The notes: a model not told the origin generated them from the letters alone. A DNA stretch of 64,000 nt from Azophilus sp965247035 (GCA_965247035.1 CBDFGJ010000001.1:372001-436000), one strand, 5' to 3'; counted from the stretch's first letter, positions 53,889 through 62,810 are shown. A program made the numbers and translations.

Positions 53889-55751
53889 ATGGCCTCCTTT
53901 GAGCATAACGACGATGAACGGGCAAATGATGAACTGTACAAGATTCGCCACAGCCTAGCCCATGTGTTGGCCCAAGCGGTGCTGGAGATGCGCCCCGACT
54001 CCACCTTGGGTTTCGGCCCCCCCATCAAGGACGGGTTCTACTACGACTTCATTCTAAGCGAGCCGTTGTCTGAAACGGACTTCCCCGAAATTGAGCGGCG
54101 CATGAAGAAGATCATCAAGAAGGGTCAGCGCTTCTACCGAGAGGACCTGCCAGTGGAGGCGGCGCTGGCCCGCATTGATGAAATGGGCGAACCCTACAAA
54201 CGCGAGTATGGGCTGGAGCTAGTGAATAAGCACGGCTTGCGGGAGCTGTCCTTTTACCGCAACGGGCCTTTCCTGGACATGTGCGAAGGCCCTCATGTGG
54301 AGGACACGCGCCGGATTCCTCGGGATGTCTTCAAACTGCGTAGCCTTGCCGGCGCCTATTGGCGTGGCGACTCCGACAACGTGATGATGACGCGGATTTA
54401 CGCTTGGGCCTTCGCCACCAAGGAGGAGCTTGGTGCCGAGGTCAGCCGTTGGCAGGAAGCGCAGGCGCGAGACCACAAGAGGTTGGGGCGGGAACTCGGC
54501 ATCTTCGCCATCGACAACGATGTTGGTCGTGGCTTGCCCCTGTGGTTGCCAAATGGCGCGGCCATTCGCGGCGAGTTGGAAAAATTCGCCGAGGAATTGG
54601 AGTTTAAAGCTGGGTATCAGCGCGTCGCCACGCCCCACTTGGCCCGTGAGCAACTCTACTTCAAGTCCGGACATTTGCCGTACTACGCCGAGGGCATGTA
54701 TCCGGCGATGGAGGTTCGGGAGACGATGGAAGCCGGTGGCGAGGGTGGCGAAGCTGAGGTCGTCAAGGAGGCTTACCGCCTGCGGCCCATGATTTGCCCG
54801 CACCATCACAAGGTGTTTGCCGCTGCGCCTCGCAGCTATCGAGACTTGCCCTTGCGTTTGGCGGAGTACGGCCATGTGTATCGGTGGGAGGAATCCGGCG
54901 CTGTGGGCGGGCTGTTGCGGGTGCGGGGCATGTGCATGAACGACGCCCACATTTATTGCACCGAGCAGCAGGTGAAAGATGAATTCAAGGCGGTGATGCG
55001 GCTCTACCAGCAAGCCTACGACGTGCTGGGGCTGGACAACTACATCGTGCGCCTATCGCGATGGGATCCGGAAGACCCGAAAGGCAAAGAGAAGTATGTG
55101 AACAATCCGGACGCCTGGGCCCGCTCAGAGAGGGTGTTGGAGGAAGTGCTGCGGGAAATGGGCGTCAATTATGTGGATGCGCCCGGCGAGGCGGCATTCT
55201 ACGGCCCCAAGATCGACGTTCAACTCAAGACGGTGACCGGCAGGGAGGAGTCCCTCTCCACCGTGCAACTCGATTTCTCGCAACCGGAGACCCTGGGTTT
55301 GAGGTATGTGGGCGCCGATGGGGAACCACATAGGCCCTACTGCATCCACCGGGCGCCGCTGAGTACGCACGAGCGCATGGTGGCCTTTCTGCTGGAGCAT
55401 TACGCCGGTGCGTTCCCAACCTGGCTGGCGCCGGTGCAGGTGCGGGTCATCACCGTGTCCGAACGCTTTGATGCTTATGGCGAGCAGATCGTGGCCGGTC
55501 TGCGTGAGCAGATGGTGCGCGCCGAACTCGCCCCTTCCAACGACACGGTGCCGAAAAAGATTCGCCAAGGCCTGACGATGAAGATTCCGAATCTGGTCGT
55601 GGTTGGGGAGCGTGAAGTGGAAGAGGGCTCGGTGACCCTGCGCCGACATGGCCATAATGCTCAACACAGCCTGAAGCTGCAAACGTTTCAGGAGGCCCTA
55701 CTGGAAACCATCAGGACGCGCTCGCAGGAATTCCTGCTGCCGGAAGAGTAG
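53889..55751 (+). CDS. thrS: Threonyl-tRNA synthetase lacking the TGS domain
   Basis: A 620-residue class II synthetase. The editing domain has HSLAHVLAQAVLEM with the HxxxH, and CEGPHVEDTRRI; the catalytic core has MICPHHHKVF (zinc Cys), YRWEESGAVGGLLRVRGMC (motif 2), the zinc His pair in YCIHRAPLSTHER and motif 3 GR-containing DFSQPETLGL. The C-terminal anticodon domain ends QEFLLPEE. The N-terminal TGS domain (~60 residues) is missing, starting straight with the editing domain. No infC-rpmI-rplT follows, the usual thrS neighbourhood, so this may be a second ThrRS, perhaps resistant to a natural inhibitor. Confidence 0.93.
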   Translation: MASFEHNDDERANDELYKIRHSLAHVLAQAVLEMRPDSTLGFGPPIKDGFYYDFILSEPLSETDFPEIERRMKKIIKKGQRFYREDLPVEAALARIDEMGEPYKREYGLELVNKHGLRELSFYRNGPFLDMCEGPHVEDTRRIPRDVFKLRSLAGAYWRGDSDNVMMTRIYAWAFATKEELGAEVSRWQEAQARDHKRLGRELGIFAIDNDVGRGLPLWLPNGAAIRGELEKFAEELEFKAGYQRVATPHLAREQLYFKSGHLPYYAEGMYPAMEVRETMEAGGEGGEAEVVKEAYRLRPMICPHHHKVFAAAPRSYRDLPLRLAEYGHVYRWEESGAVGGLLRVRGMCMNDAHIYCTEQQVKDEFKAVMRLYQQAYDVLGLDNYIVRLSRWDPEDPKGKEKYVNNPDAWARSERVLEEVLREMGVNYVDAPGEAAFYGPKIDVQLKTVTGREESLSTVQLDFSQPETLGLRYVGADGEPHRPYCIHRAPLSTHERMVAFLLEHYAGAFPTWLAPVQVRVITVSERFDAYGEQIVAGLREQMVRAELAPSNDTVPKKIRQGLTMKIPNLVVVGEREVEEGSVTLRRHGHNAQHSLKLQTFQEALLETIRTRSQEFLLPEE

Positions 55752-55814
55752 CTAGGCTGCGCTTGCGTCCCTAGTTTTGCGGATGCGGCGTGCGCTAGTG
55801 CCAGCTCAGGTTTT

Positions 55815-55946
55815 AAGGAACCTCTGGTCAAATTCCAAGGGTTGGCCATCGCACGGCGGCTGGAATCATTTATCTGCTAGATCTCAATGAGTTACAAATC
55901 ATCGAAAAAGACTGGTCTGGTTGCACTGCAAAACCCTGCGAAATAG
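55815..55946 (+). mobile_element. Inverted-repeat element, copy C (right end truncated)
   Basis: Starts AAGGAACCTCTGGTCAAATT and shares the core (GGTTGGCCATCGCACGGC, ATCGAAAAAGACTGGTCTGG) with the other copies, but ends at GCGAAATAG without the TTTCAGAGGTTTCC terminus. Repeat R2 follows directly at 55950. Confidence 0.75.
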
Positions 55947-55949
55947 ATT

Positions 55950-56030
55950 GTTGCGAAATCCCGACTGACCTTCAAGGCACGGCCATGAATCTGCTGCAAG
56001 CGGCCAATCGGGTCGAGTTGATGGCCGCCT
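55950..56030 (-). repeat. Dispersed repeat R2, copy 2
   Basis: Inverted complement of 35711-35792 (GTTGCGAAATCCCGACTGAC, TTCAAGGC and CTGCTGCAAGCGGCCAATCG shared). It abuts the truncated element C, as its third relative at 61077 abuts copy E, so the two repeat types may once have been one larger mobile element. Confidence 0.75.
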
Positions 56031-56188
56031 AAAGGGGGGCCGTCCATTCGTCCGAGACCGTAGGTTTCGGGGCCACGCGCCGGCAGGTCACGCCCCAAGC
56101 CCACGCGCAACCAAGCCCCGGTCAGGCCTGCTCCGTTGCACGTGGTTTTATGAAAGGCTTCGCCTTCGCGGGTTTTGGGCCGAACTTT

Positions 56189-58342
56189 TCAGGGTGCGGC
56201 TGACGCCTGCCTCGGCTGCGTGTCCCGATCGGAGGGGGGCCCAGGTTCCGGCTGTTCGACCATCGCCAATTGGTGGTTGAAGCCGATCCAATCCACGAGC
56301 ACTTCACCTGTCTCCACTAGCAAGGGGTCTTCGGCTGGATCCAACTCCTTTTCTTCGCCGACTGGGCTGGCCTCTTTCTGCAATTCCTCCAAGCTGCTGA
56401 CGGCGGCTTCCCCGTTGGCCAAGCGCAGGGCATTCTCCAGATCCAGCCGCCAAGCGTCTTCTTCGGCTTTTTCGCGGCGGCGCACACCCTCGTTCAGAGA
56501 CACGTACTCAGTGGCGCTATTTTGCTGGATGCGCTCGGTGAGTTTTCGCAAATATGCGAAATCCGGATCGTCCTTCACCCTGTGCTCATGCCTCGACCGC
56601 AAATAGGGCAGGGCGACCTGAACATTGTTGGCGCGGGCGTAGGTCACTGGCTCGATTCGGTCCCAAACCATGGCGTCCTCCGAGCTGCTCTCGCCAATGC
56701 GCTCGGTGTCGTAGATTTCCGGGAACTCGATGTCCGGCAGAATGCCCCGATGCTGGGTGCTCTGGCCGGAGACACGGTAAAACTTGGCGGCGGTGATCTT
56801 GAGTTGGCCCCGATTCAGCGGCACCAAGGTTTGCACTGTGCCCTTGCCAAAGGTGCGGCTGCCAACGACCACCCCGCGTTCGTAGTCTTGAATGGCGCCG
56901 GCGAAAATCTCCGAGGCGGAGGCGGAAAGCCGGTTCACCATAATGGCCAGCGGCCCGCTCCAGGCCAAGCTTTCGTTGGTGTCCACATAGACGTCCGGGC
57001 GGCGGCGGGCCGGCCTCACCTGCACCGTTGGGCCGGATTTGATGAATAGGCCAGTCAACTTGTCGGCCTCCTGCAGGGAGCCGCCGCCGTTGTTGCGCAG
57101 GTCCATCACCAAACCATCCACGCCTTCATCGTTTAGTTCTTGGATGAGCCGTTCCACGTCGCTGGTGCTGCTGCGGTAGCTGCGGGCACCCTCCTTCAAC
57201 GCCTTGAAGTCAACGTAGAAGGTGGGGACCTCAATCACGCCAATCCGATAGTCCTTGCCGTTCCTGTTTAGGGTCAGAAGCTTCTTTTGCGCCGCCTGCT
57301 CCTCAAGCTTGACCGTGTTGCGCGTGATCTCAATGACCTTCGCCACCTGCTCCTCGCCTTCGCCCGGCACGGTCTCCAACCGCACAACAGAGCCCTTGGG
57401 GCCGCGAATGAGCTCCACTACGTCGTCAAGGCGCCAACCGACCACATCTATCAGGGGGCCATGCCACCCTTGGCCAACGCTGATGATGCGGTCGGAGGGC
57501 TTGATTTTGCCCGACTTCGCCGCTGGCCCGGCGGGAACTAAGCGCACAACGGAGGTGTAGTCATCATCGCTGCTCAACACCGCGCCTATGCCCTGCAGCG
57601 ATAGCGACATATTGATGTTGAAGTTCTGCGAGATGCGTGGCGAGAAGTACTTGGTGTGGGGATCGTACGCTTCGGTTAGGGCGTTGACGTAAAGGCCGAA
57701 CGCATCTTCGCTGGTGGTTTGCTGCACCTGCTTGAGCCGGTTGTTGTAGCGCTTGGTCAGCAATTGCTGAATTTCCTCATCCGGCTTTCCGTTCAGCTTC
57801 ATGTTCAGCACGGCGCTCTTTAGGCGCTTGTGCCAGAACTGGTCCATGGCTTTCCGGTCAGCCGGCCAAGATGCTTCCTGGCGATCCACTTCGATGTGTT
57901 CGTCTAGCGTGAAGTCGAACTGCTCCAACCCTTGGCTCAATTGAGCGAGCAGGTATCTGAAGCGCTCCATCAAGCGCTCCTGGTGGCGGTTGAAGATATG
58001 GAACGCTGGTTCGAGGTCGCCACGCTTCAGGGCGTCATCCAACTTGTAGCGGTACTGCTCGAATTCGGTGATGTCGCTGGCGGTGAAGTAAGCGCGGGAG
58101 CTGTCAAGCAACTCCAGATAGTTGTCAAAGATCTTGCTTGAGGTTTTATCATCGAGTGTTTTGCGCAGGTAGTGGTTGTGCCGCAATTGCTCAACGATGG
58201 TCAAGCTGGTGCGTGGGTGAACGTCCAACGGGTCCAGCGTCACTGCTTGGCGCACTGGCGCATCCGCCATGGAGGGCAAGTACAAGCCCGCCATGCACCA
58301 AGCGAAAAAGACGGCTAGACTGAGGGTTCGACAGTTGGGCAT
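56189..58342 (-). CDS. prc: Tail-specific (C-terminal processing) protease
   Basis: A 717-residue periplasmic serine protease read from the ATG at 58342 (signal MPNCRTLSLAVFFAWCMAGL). An N-terminal helical domain (~30-230) precedes the PDZ domain (~240-330: RLVPAGPAAKSGKIKPSDR, IISVGQG) and the S41 protease core, with catalytic Ser in RLSASASEIFAGAIQDYERG and Lys in VGSRTFGKGTVQTL. GVDGLVMDLRNNGGGSLQEA is the substrate-binding strand. C-terminal DUF3340 follows. Prc trims the C-terminus of FtsI and removes marked proteins with NlpI. The frame is open to 58399 but the downstream Met gives a better signal peptide. Confidence 0.94.
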   Translation of the reverse strand: MPNCRTLSLAVFFAWCMAGLYLPSMADAPVRQAVTLDPLDVHPRTSLTIVEQLRHNHYLRKTLDDKTSSKIFDNYLELLDSSRAYFTASDITEFEQYRYKLDDALKRGDLEPAFHIFNRHQERLMERFRYLLAQLSQGLEQFDFTLDEHIEVDRQEASWPADRKAMDQFWHKRLKSAVLNMKLNGKPDEEIQQLLTKRYNNRLKQVQQTTSEDAFGLYVNALTEAYDPHTKYFSPRISQNFNINMSLSLQGIGAVLSSDDDYTSVVRLVPAGPAAKSGKIKPSDRIISVGQGWHGPLIDVVGWRLDDVVELIRGPKGSVVRLETVPGEGEEQVAKVIEITRNTVKLEEQAAQKKLLTLNRNGKDYRIGVIEVPTFYVDFKALKEGARSYRSSTSDVERLIQELNDEGVDGLVMDLRNNGGGSLQEADKLTGLFIKSGPTVQVRPARRRPDVYVDTNESLAWSGPLAIMVNRLSASASEIFAGAIQDYERGVVVGSRTFGKGTVQTLVPLNRGQLKITAAKFYRVSGQSTQHRGILPDIEFPEIYDTERIGESSSEDAMVWDRIEPVTYARANNVQVALPYLRSRHEHRVKDDPDFAYLRKLTERIQQNSATEYVSLNEGVRRREKAEEDAWRLDLENALRLANGEAAVSSLEELQKEASPVGEEKELDPAEDPLLVETGEVLVDWIGFNHQLAMVEQPEPGPPSDRDTQPRQASAAP

Positions 58343-58510
58343 AGGAATACTCGTCTGACTACAAGCGCTATCATAGCGGTTGTTGGGCATTTTGCCCAAG
58401 ATGGAGCGGGGTAGGCTATTCGCGGCTGCGGTTGCTTTGAGGCGTCAATTCAATTGCTTGGCGATGGTTGTGCGCCAAATTGGTGAAATTGGTTATTTGG
58501 GAGATAGTTC

Positions 58511-59020
58511 ATGGGGAGTGAATGGAGATCGCATTGGCGCTTGGGCTTGATTTGGCTTGGAGCTGGCTTTATGGCCGGGTGTGGCGGTGCTGATGGAGGT
58601 CAATCCATATCGGCTGGGCAAGACGCGACCGGGCAGGAGAGGGAGAGCGCTAATGTGCAAGCGGCGAGCAATGAGCAGGCCGATATGGTGAGCTTGCCTT
58701 CGGGCTTGCAGTATCAAGTGCTAATCGCCGCTGACGGACCCCGACCCGCTGCCGAGCATTTGGTGACGGTGCATTACGAAGGGCGCTTGCTTGATGGCAC
58801 GGTGTTCGATAGTTCCCTGCAACGGGGTGTGCCGGCGCAATTCAGGCTGAACCGAGTGATTGCCGGTTGGACCGAGGGGTTGCAGTTGATGGCTCCTGGC
58901 GCCAAGTGGCGGCTGACCATCCCGCCCGAATTGGCCTATGGAAGCCGGGGTGCCGGCAATCTGATTGGCCCGAACGCCACCCTTGAGTTTGATGTGGAGC
59001 TTATCAGCTTCAGCGAATGA
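58511..59020 (+). CDS. FKBP-type peptidyl-prolyl isomerase lipoprotein
   Basis: A 169-residue protein with lipobox MAGC (Cys24), a polar linker (~25-60), and one FKBP domain: VTVHYEGRLLDGTVFDSSLQ, FRLNRVIAGWTEGLQLMAPG and IPPELAYGSRGAGNLIGPNA, which carry the proline-pocket residues (Tyr, Phe, Asp, Trp, Tyr, Ile). It would speed proline isomerisation in periplasmic or outer-membrane protein folding. The N-terminal dimerisation domain of FkpA is absent, so it is of the short lipoprotein type. A small membrane protein gene follows after 19 bp, overlapping nothing. Confidence 0.93.
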   Translation: MGSEWRSHWRLGLIWLGAGFMAGCGGADGGQSISAGQDATGQERESANVQAASNEQADMVSLPSGLQYQVLIAADGPRPAAEHLVTVHYEGRLLDGTVFDSSLQRGVPAQFRLNRVIAGWTEGLQLMAPGAKWRLTIPPELAYGSRGAGNLIGPNATLEFDVELISFSE

Positions 59021-59039
59021 GCAGCCTCGGATTCCGAAT

Positions 59040-59330
59040 ATGGATCTTGGTGAGAAGCAACGGCGGGCGGCTGCGGTGCAAGTGCGAATGCGGCGCCCAT
59101 CGGCCCGTCGTCGGGTGCTTAGCCAGCGGCGTTTTGCGCGCACCATCCTGCTTGGTGCCGTTGCAGTGGTCCTCGGCCTGTATTGGTTGGCGGATGCTTA
59201 TGGGGTCAGTAAGGCGGATCTCCTGCGCACCTTGGCGATGAGCATTGGGCTTGTGGCCTTGCTGGCTCTGTGCGCCGTCGGTGGCGGGTCTTTGCTGGCT
59301 TGGACGCGGCGCTTGCGCCGGAGGAAATGA
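59040..59330 (+). CDS. Small membrane protein
   Basis: A 96-residue protein with an Arg-rich N-terminal half (~1-35, RRAAAVQVRMRRPSARRRVL) and two helices (RTILLGAVAVVLGLYWLADA; LLRTLAMSIGLVALLALCAV), ending in an Arg/Lys tail. The cytosolic N-terminus is strongly basic by the positive-inside rule. No family is recognised. It starts 19 bp after the FKBP gene stop, so it may be cotranscribed. Coding status is plausible but unconfirmed. Confidence 0.5.
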   Translation: MDLGEKQRRAAAVQVRMRRPSARRRVLSQRRFARTILLGAVAVVLGLYWLADAYGVSKADLLRTLAMSIGLVALLALCAVGGGSLLAWTRRLRRRK

Positions 59331-59462
59331 CGGCGGCAACCTAGGCCTGCATGTAACCATCGTAGGAGTTCAACGGTCTGCGGTGCTTGCCTGAAAGAAA
59401 GTGATGGTCGCCAGCGCCCTTGCACTAGTGGCCCAAGTGACCCTTAGCGCGACGACCGATGG

Positions 59463-59750
59463 CTACTGCTGCTTCGCCGCAAACTGCTTTTTTTGCTCAG
59501 GCGAAGCCTCTTGTTGGTGCTTGGCCCTCCACTCGGTGTACGGCATGCCGTACACGCGTTGCCGGGCTGCGTCATAATCCATTTCAACCCCTCGCTCCTC
59601 CGCTTCGGCGCGGTACCACTTAGAAAGGCAATTGCGGCAGAAGCCGGCCAAGTTCATCAGGTCTATGTTCTGCACCTCCTTGTGTTCGTCCAAATGCTTA
59701 AGGAGGCGGCGAAAAACGGCGGCTTCAATGGTGGTTTCTTTTTCAGACAT
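59463..59750 (-). CDS. DUF1244-family protein
   Basis: A 95-residue protein: AVFRRLLKHLDEHKEVQNID, LMNLAGFCRNCLSKWYRAEA and VYGMPYTEWRAKHQQEAS match DUF1244. The conserved FCRNCLSKWY has two Cys that could bind metal. Family function is unknown; members are widespread in gamma- and alphaproteobacteria. Single gene, convergent with the small membrane protein. Confidence 0.9.
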   Translation of the reverse strand: MSEKETTIEAAVFRRLLKHLDEHKEVQNIDLMNLAGFCRNCLSKWYRAEAEERGVEMDYDAARQRVYGMPYTEWRAKHQQEASPEQKKQFAAKQQ

Positions 59751-59794
59751 GGCTGTGATCCGCTTGTGCGGCGCTTAGTTTAGCCCAAACAGCC

Positions 59795-59943
59795 CTAAGG
59801 AACCTCTGATTAACTTTCAAGGATTGGCCATTGCACGGCACCTAGGATTATTTATCATTTATTTTCAATGGCTTACACGCCATCGAAAAAAACTGGTCTG
59901 GTCGCGCTGCGAAGCCCTGCGAATATTTCAGAGGTTTCCTAAG
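59795..59943 (+). mobile_element. ~149-bp inverted-repeat element, copy D (best ends)
   Basis: Starts CTAAGGAACCTCTGATTAAC and ends TTTCAGAGGTTTCCTAAG, giving almost perfect inverted ends (CTTAGGAAACCTCTGA read inwards from the right). It is the most intact of the five copies. The sequence AAGTTGAGCGCATGACAC begins within its last bases and recurs 71 bp later. Confidence 0.85.
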
Positions 59944-60029
59944 TTGAGCGCATGACACCTATGCGGTAGCCGACCGGGCGGCGCAGGACTGAACGCGGCT
60001 CAGACAACCTCAAGTTGAGCGCATGACAC
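59941..60029. repeat. 18-bp direct repeat upstream of terC-like gene
   Basis: AAGTTGAGCGCATGACAC occurs at 59941-59958 and 60012-60029. The first copy overlaps the end of element D. It could be a target duplication footprint or a regulator site in the terC leader. Confidence 0.6.
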
Positions 60030-60082
60030 TTAATGCAGGGCGTGATTCAATGATCAGCAGGGCTTTTTTAAGGAGCGATTGC

Positions 60083-60877
60083 ATGGAATTTCTACAGGAC
60101 CCGGCTATTTGGGCGGCTTTCCTGACGTTGACGTTGATCGAGATCGTGCTGGGCATCGACAACATCATTTTCATCTCCATCTTGACCAATCGACTGCCGG
60201 AGCATCAGCGGGCTAGGGGTCGCTACTTGGGGCTGTCGGCGGCGATGGTGACGCGCATCCTGTTGCTGTTTTCGATTACTTGGATTATGTCGCTGACTGC
60301 GGACCTGTTCTCGATCGTGGACCAGGGGATATCCGTGCGCGATTTGATCCTGCTTGGCGGCGGCATCTTTTTGATGGCCAAGGCAACCAGGGAAGTACAC
60401 AACTCCTTGGAGGGCACGACCAACGGTGAGGGACATGCCGGCACATCGGGCCTTCTTGGGGTGCTGGCCCAAATCGCCGTGGTGGATATCGTGTTTTCCT
60501 TGGATTCGGTCATTACGGCCGTGGGGCTTGTTGACCATGTTGAAATTATGGTGGCGGCCATTGTCATCGCGGTTGCGATCATGATGATGGCGAGCTCGGC
60601 GGTTAGCCAATTTATTGAGCAACATCCTACGGTGAAGATTCTGGCGCTTAGTTTCCTCGTCCTGATCGGCTTGACATTGGTGGGCGAGGGCTTGGACTTC
60701 CATACGCCGAAGGAATACATCTATTTTGCGATGGCCTTTTCCTTCGGGGTGGAATTGCTCAATCAGCGGATGCCGGGAGTGAAGGCCGGGGCGGTGGTGC
60801 TGCGCCAAGCGCAGCTAGGGGACCTGATGCAATACGACGTTGAATCCAGCGCTTCGTCCAAGTCCCGCCAACCTTAG
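60083..60877 (+). CDS. TerC-family integral membrane protein
   Basis: A 264-residue protein with seven predicted helices. TLIEIVLGIDNIIFISILTN and QIAVVDIVFSLDSVITAVG hold the conserved acidic pair of the TerC superfamily (IVLGIDN, VFSLDS), thought to bind a cation. The start is an ATG at 60083 behind AAGGAG. TerC/Alx/YoaE proteins handle manganese efflux or tellurite resistance, and this fold is common in general manganese homeostasis. No tellurite operon genes are nearby, so a metal-ion role is likelier. Two dispersed elements flank it. Confidence 0.92.
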   Translation: MEFLQDPAIWAAFLTLTLIEIVLGIDNIIFISILTNRLPEHQRARGRYLGLSAAMVTRILLLFSITWIMSLTADLFSIVDQGISVRDLILLGGGIFLMAKATREVHNSLEGTTNGEGHAGTSGLLGVLAQIAVVDIVFSLDSVITAVGLVDHVEIMVAAIVIAVAIMMMASSAVSQFIEQHPTVKILALSFLVLIGLTLVGEGLDFHTPKEYIYFAMAFSFGVELLNQRMPGVKAGAVVLRQAQLGDLMQYDVESSASSKSRQP

Positions 60878-60919
60878 TGTTGCGCTGCGGCTCCCCATGT
60901 TGACTGTCAGCACGAAACC

Positions 60920-61064
60920 AGGAAGCCTCTGAAATATTCGCAGGGTTTCGCAGCGCAACAAGACCAATCTTTTTCGATGGCGTGTAAGTTATTGAAATAG
61001 ATGATGAATGATCCCATCCGCCATGCGATGGCCAATCCTTGGAAGTTAATCAGAGATTCCTTAG
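60920..61064 (-). mobile_element. ~145-bp inverted-repeat element, copy E
   Basis: Starts AGGAAGCCTCTGAAATATTC and ends with TTAATCAGAGATTCCTTAG, same orientation as copy A. Together with D it flanks the terC-like gene in opposite orientations, 977 bp apart. A short R2-like stretch (61077-61106) follows. Confidence 0.8.
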
Positions 61065-61268
61065 CAATTTGCCTACTGAGACCAGTGCGAATTAGGTTGA
61101 ACCTGCTTATGCAAGAACCCATGCGAATTGCCGATGCCGCTGGGTTCCAAGCCGAAATTTGCGATGGTCCTGTTAATCCCCAGCCATCGTTTGCCTTTGT
61201 TCGATGCGTGATTAGACTATAGCGTTAGGATTTTCCACAAAGCCAAATCGAACGACGGGAGGATGTGT

Positions 61269-62141
61269 ATGGGGATGTTGGAAGGCAAGGTAGCCATCGT
61301 AACCGGAGCGGGCGGCGGGCTTGGCCGCACCCATGCGTTACTGCTGGCTGCAGAGGGCGCCGCGGTGGTGGTGAACGATCTCGGCGGCGCTCGGGATGGC
61401 ACCGGCTCCGGCACGTCCATGGCGGATGGCGTGGTTGAGGAGATCCGCGCCGCTGACGGCAAGGCCATTCCGCACTATGGTTCAGTTGCGGTGAAGAGCG
61501 ACGCTGAAGCCATGGTCAAGGTCGCCGTGAATGAATTTGGGCGCTTGGACATCTGCATCTGCAACGCCGGCATTCTGCGCGACAAATCCTTCAAGAATAT
61601 GACCGATGAGATGTGGGACATCGTGTTGGACGTACACCTGCGTGGCACCTATCTCGTCACTAAGACCGCATACGACAAGATGCTGCAGCAGGGCGAAGGT
61701 GGTCGCATCATCATGACCAGCTCCACCTCCGGATTGCTTGGCAACTTTGGGCAGACCAACTACGGCGCGGCCAAAGCGGCCATCGCCGGATTCATGCGTT
61801 GCCTATGGCTGGAGGGGCTGAAGTACGGCATTACTGTGAATGTGTTGGCACCCACGGCGACCTCACGTCTGACCGAAGACATCTTGCCCGAGGACATGCA
61901 GGACAAGTATCCCTCCGAGACCGTGTCCCCAGCCGTCGTCTGGCTATGTACCGATGAGGCGAAGGGCGTGACGGGACGGCAATGGCTGGTGGCAGGTAAC
62001 CAAGTCTCCTTGCTCTCATGGCAGGTGACGCCCATCGCCGATCGGGACCTGTCGGCAGGCCCTTGGGATGTGGCGGAGATCGGACGACGAATACTTGCCA
62101 GCAAGGAGCATTGGCCGCCGATAAACCCGTTGCGGGGATAG
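61269..62141 (+). CDS. Short-chain dehydrogenase/reductase, HSD17B4-like
   Basis: A 290-residue SDR. MGMLEGKVAIVTGAGGGLGR opens with the TGxxxGxG motif; VNDLGGARDGTGSGTSMADG, NNAG-equivalent ICNAGILRDKSF, the catalytic SST and YGAAKAAI (Tyr-Lys) are of the type in (3R)-hydroxyacyl-CoA dehydrogenases of peroxisomal multifunctional enzymes, with the RDGTGSG/ADGVVEE insertion characteristic of that branch. The C-terminal domain (~200-290) has conserved W and P patterns. Start at 61269 gives a 6-base spacing to GGGAGG. Probably fatty-acid or steroid oxidation; no partners adjacent. Confidence 0.9.
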   Translation: MGMLEGKVAIVTGAGGGLGRTHALLLAAEGAAVVVNDLGGARDGTGSGTSMADGVVEEIRAADGKAIPHYGSVAVKSDAEAMVKVAVNEFGRLDICICNAGILRDKSFKNMTDEMWDIVLDVHLRGTYLVTKTAYDKMLQQGEGGRIIMTSSTSGLLGNFGQTNYGAAKAAIAGFMRCLWLEGLKYGITVNVLAPTATSRLTEDILPEDMQDKYPSETVSPAVVWLCTDEAKGVTGRQWLVAGNQVSLLSWQVTPIADRDLSAGPWDVAEIGRRILASKEHWPPINPLRG

Positions 62142-62423
62142 CGCGCACGGCGCATCCCAAGCATCCTGTTGGGCGAAGCGCCCTACGACCCACCGGCAAA
62201 CTTGCTTTGGGGATAGGCGGGGTCCATTGCAAAGCGGCCAGTATGCGCTGTTCGCCGGCAAACCTGTTTTGGGAATAGGGCAGGGGTCATGGGGGTGCGG
62301 AGGATGTGACCATGGCGAATCCTGAAAATGTGCGGCGTCCCAAGAAGATGGCCTTTGTCAACTCACCCTGCCTTTGCAGGCTGCGCCCTGCAGCGATGAC
62401 GATCCTTTAACTCCGACCCGGGT
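62142..62423. other. Intergenic region
   Basis: About 280 bp. Two similar phrases (CGGCAAACTTGCTTTGGGGA near 62196 and CGGCAAACCTGTTTTGGGAA near 62255) form an imperfect direct repeat of ~24 bp. No gene is visible. Confidence 0.4.
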
Positions 62424-62683
62424 TCTCCTTCGCACCACCTGAAGTCGATTCCTTGCTCGCTCAAATCCAAGCCGATGGCAATCTCGCAACAGTTCTGCCT
62501 TTATCTAAGCGTCTGCCTGACCCTGATGACGAAGCCCTATTGGAAGTTGCTCTACTAGGCAAGGCTCATTGCCTCGTGACGGGGAATCTCGTGCGCTTTC
62601 CGCAGGACAGCCGGCAAGGAGCGCGAGTGGCTTCTCCCGGAGGCTTCATTGGTTGGTGGCGGGGCATTTTTGATAGCCATTGA
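62424..62683 (+). pseudogene. C-terminal fragment of PIN-domain toxin (COG1569-like)
   Basis: The frame from 62424 reads FSFAPPEVDSLLAQIQADGN, then LPDPDDEALLEVALLGKAHC, LVTGNLVRFPQDSRQGARVA and SPGGFIGWW to a stop at 62683. The DPDDEALLEVAL...LVTGN block holds the third and fourth acidic residues of PIN RNases. The N-terminal half with the first Asp is absent, so it is a fragment. Such toxins pair with antitoxins; none is seen. It adjoins the CRISPR remnant. Confidence 0.6.
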
Positions 62684-62688
62684 TATGT

Positions 62689-62810
62689 GTTGGGGGCGAC
62701 GTTACGTCTATGTTACCGGCAGGTACGCTGGTTGCGCTTCAATCCGCGCCCCCGCGTGGGGGGCGACTTGGCAAGAAGTACAAGGTGGCGGCGCCAGTTG
62801 TGTTTCAACC
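62689..62810. CRISPR. Relic of a type I-C-like CRISPR array
   Basis: One full 32-bp repeat (62736-62767; GCTTCAATCCGCGCC...GTGGGGGGCGAC) is close to the type I-C consensus GTTTCAATCCACGCC...GGGCGAC. Upstream, 62689-62700 repeats the repeat end (GTTGGGGGCGAC, 11 of 12), leaving a 35-bp spacer (62701-62735). Downstream a 34-bp spacer (62768-62801) is followed by GTTTCAACC (62802-62810), the start of another repeat. Repeat and spacer lengths are right for type I-C. Both outer repeats are eroded. No cas gene is in the window. Confidence 0.6.

Noticed and set aside
60092..60808. 238-codon minus-strand open frame
   Set aside because: Antisense to the TerC-like gene; His/Gln/Arg-rich composition typical of shadow frames.
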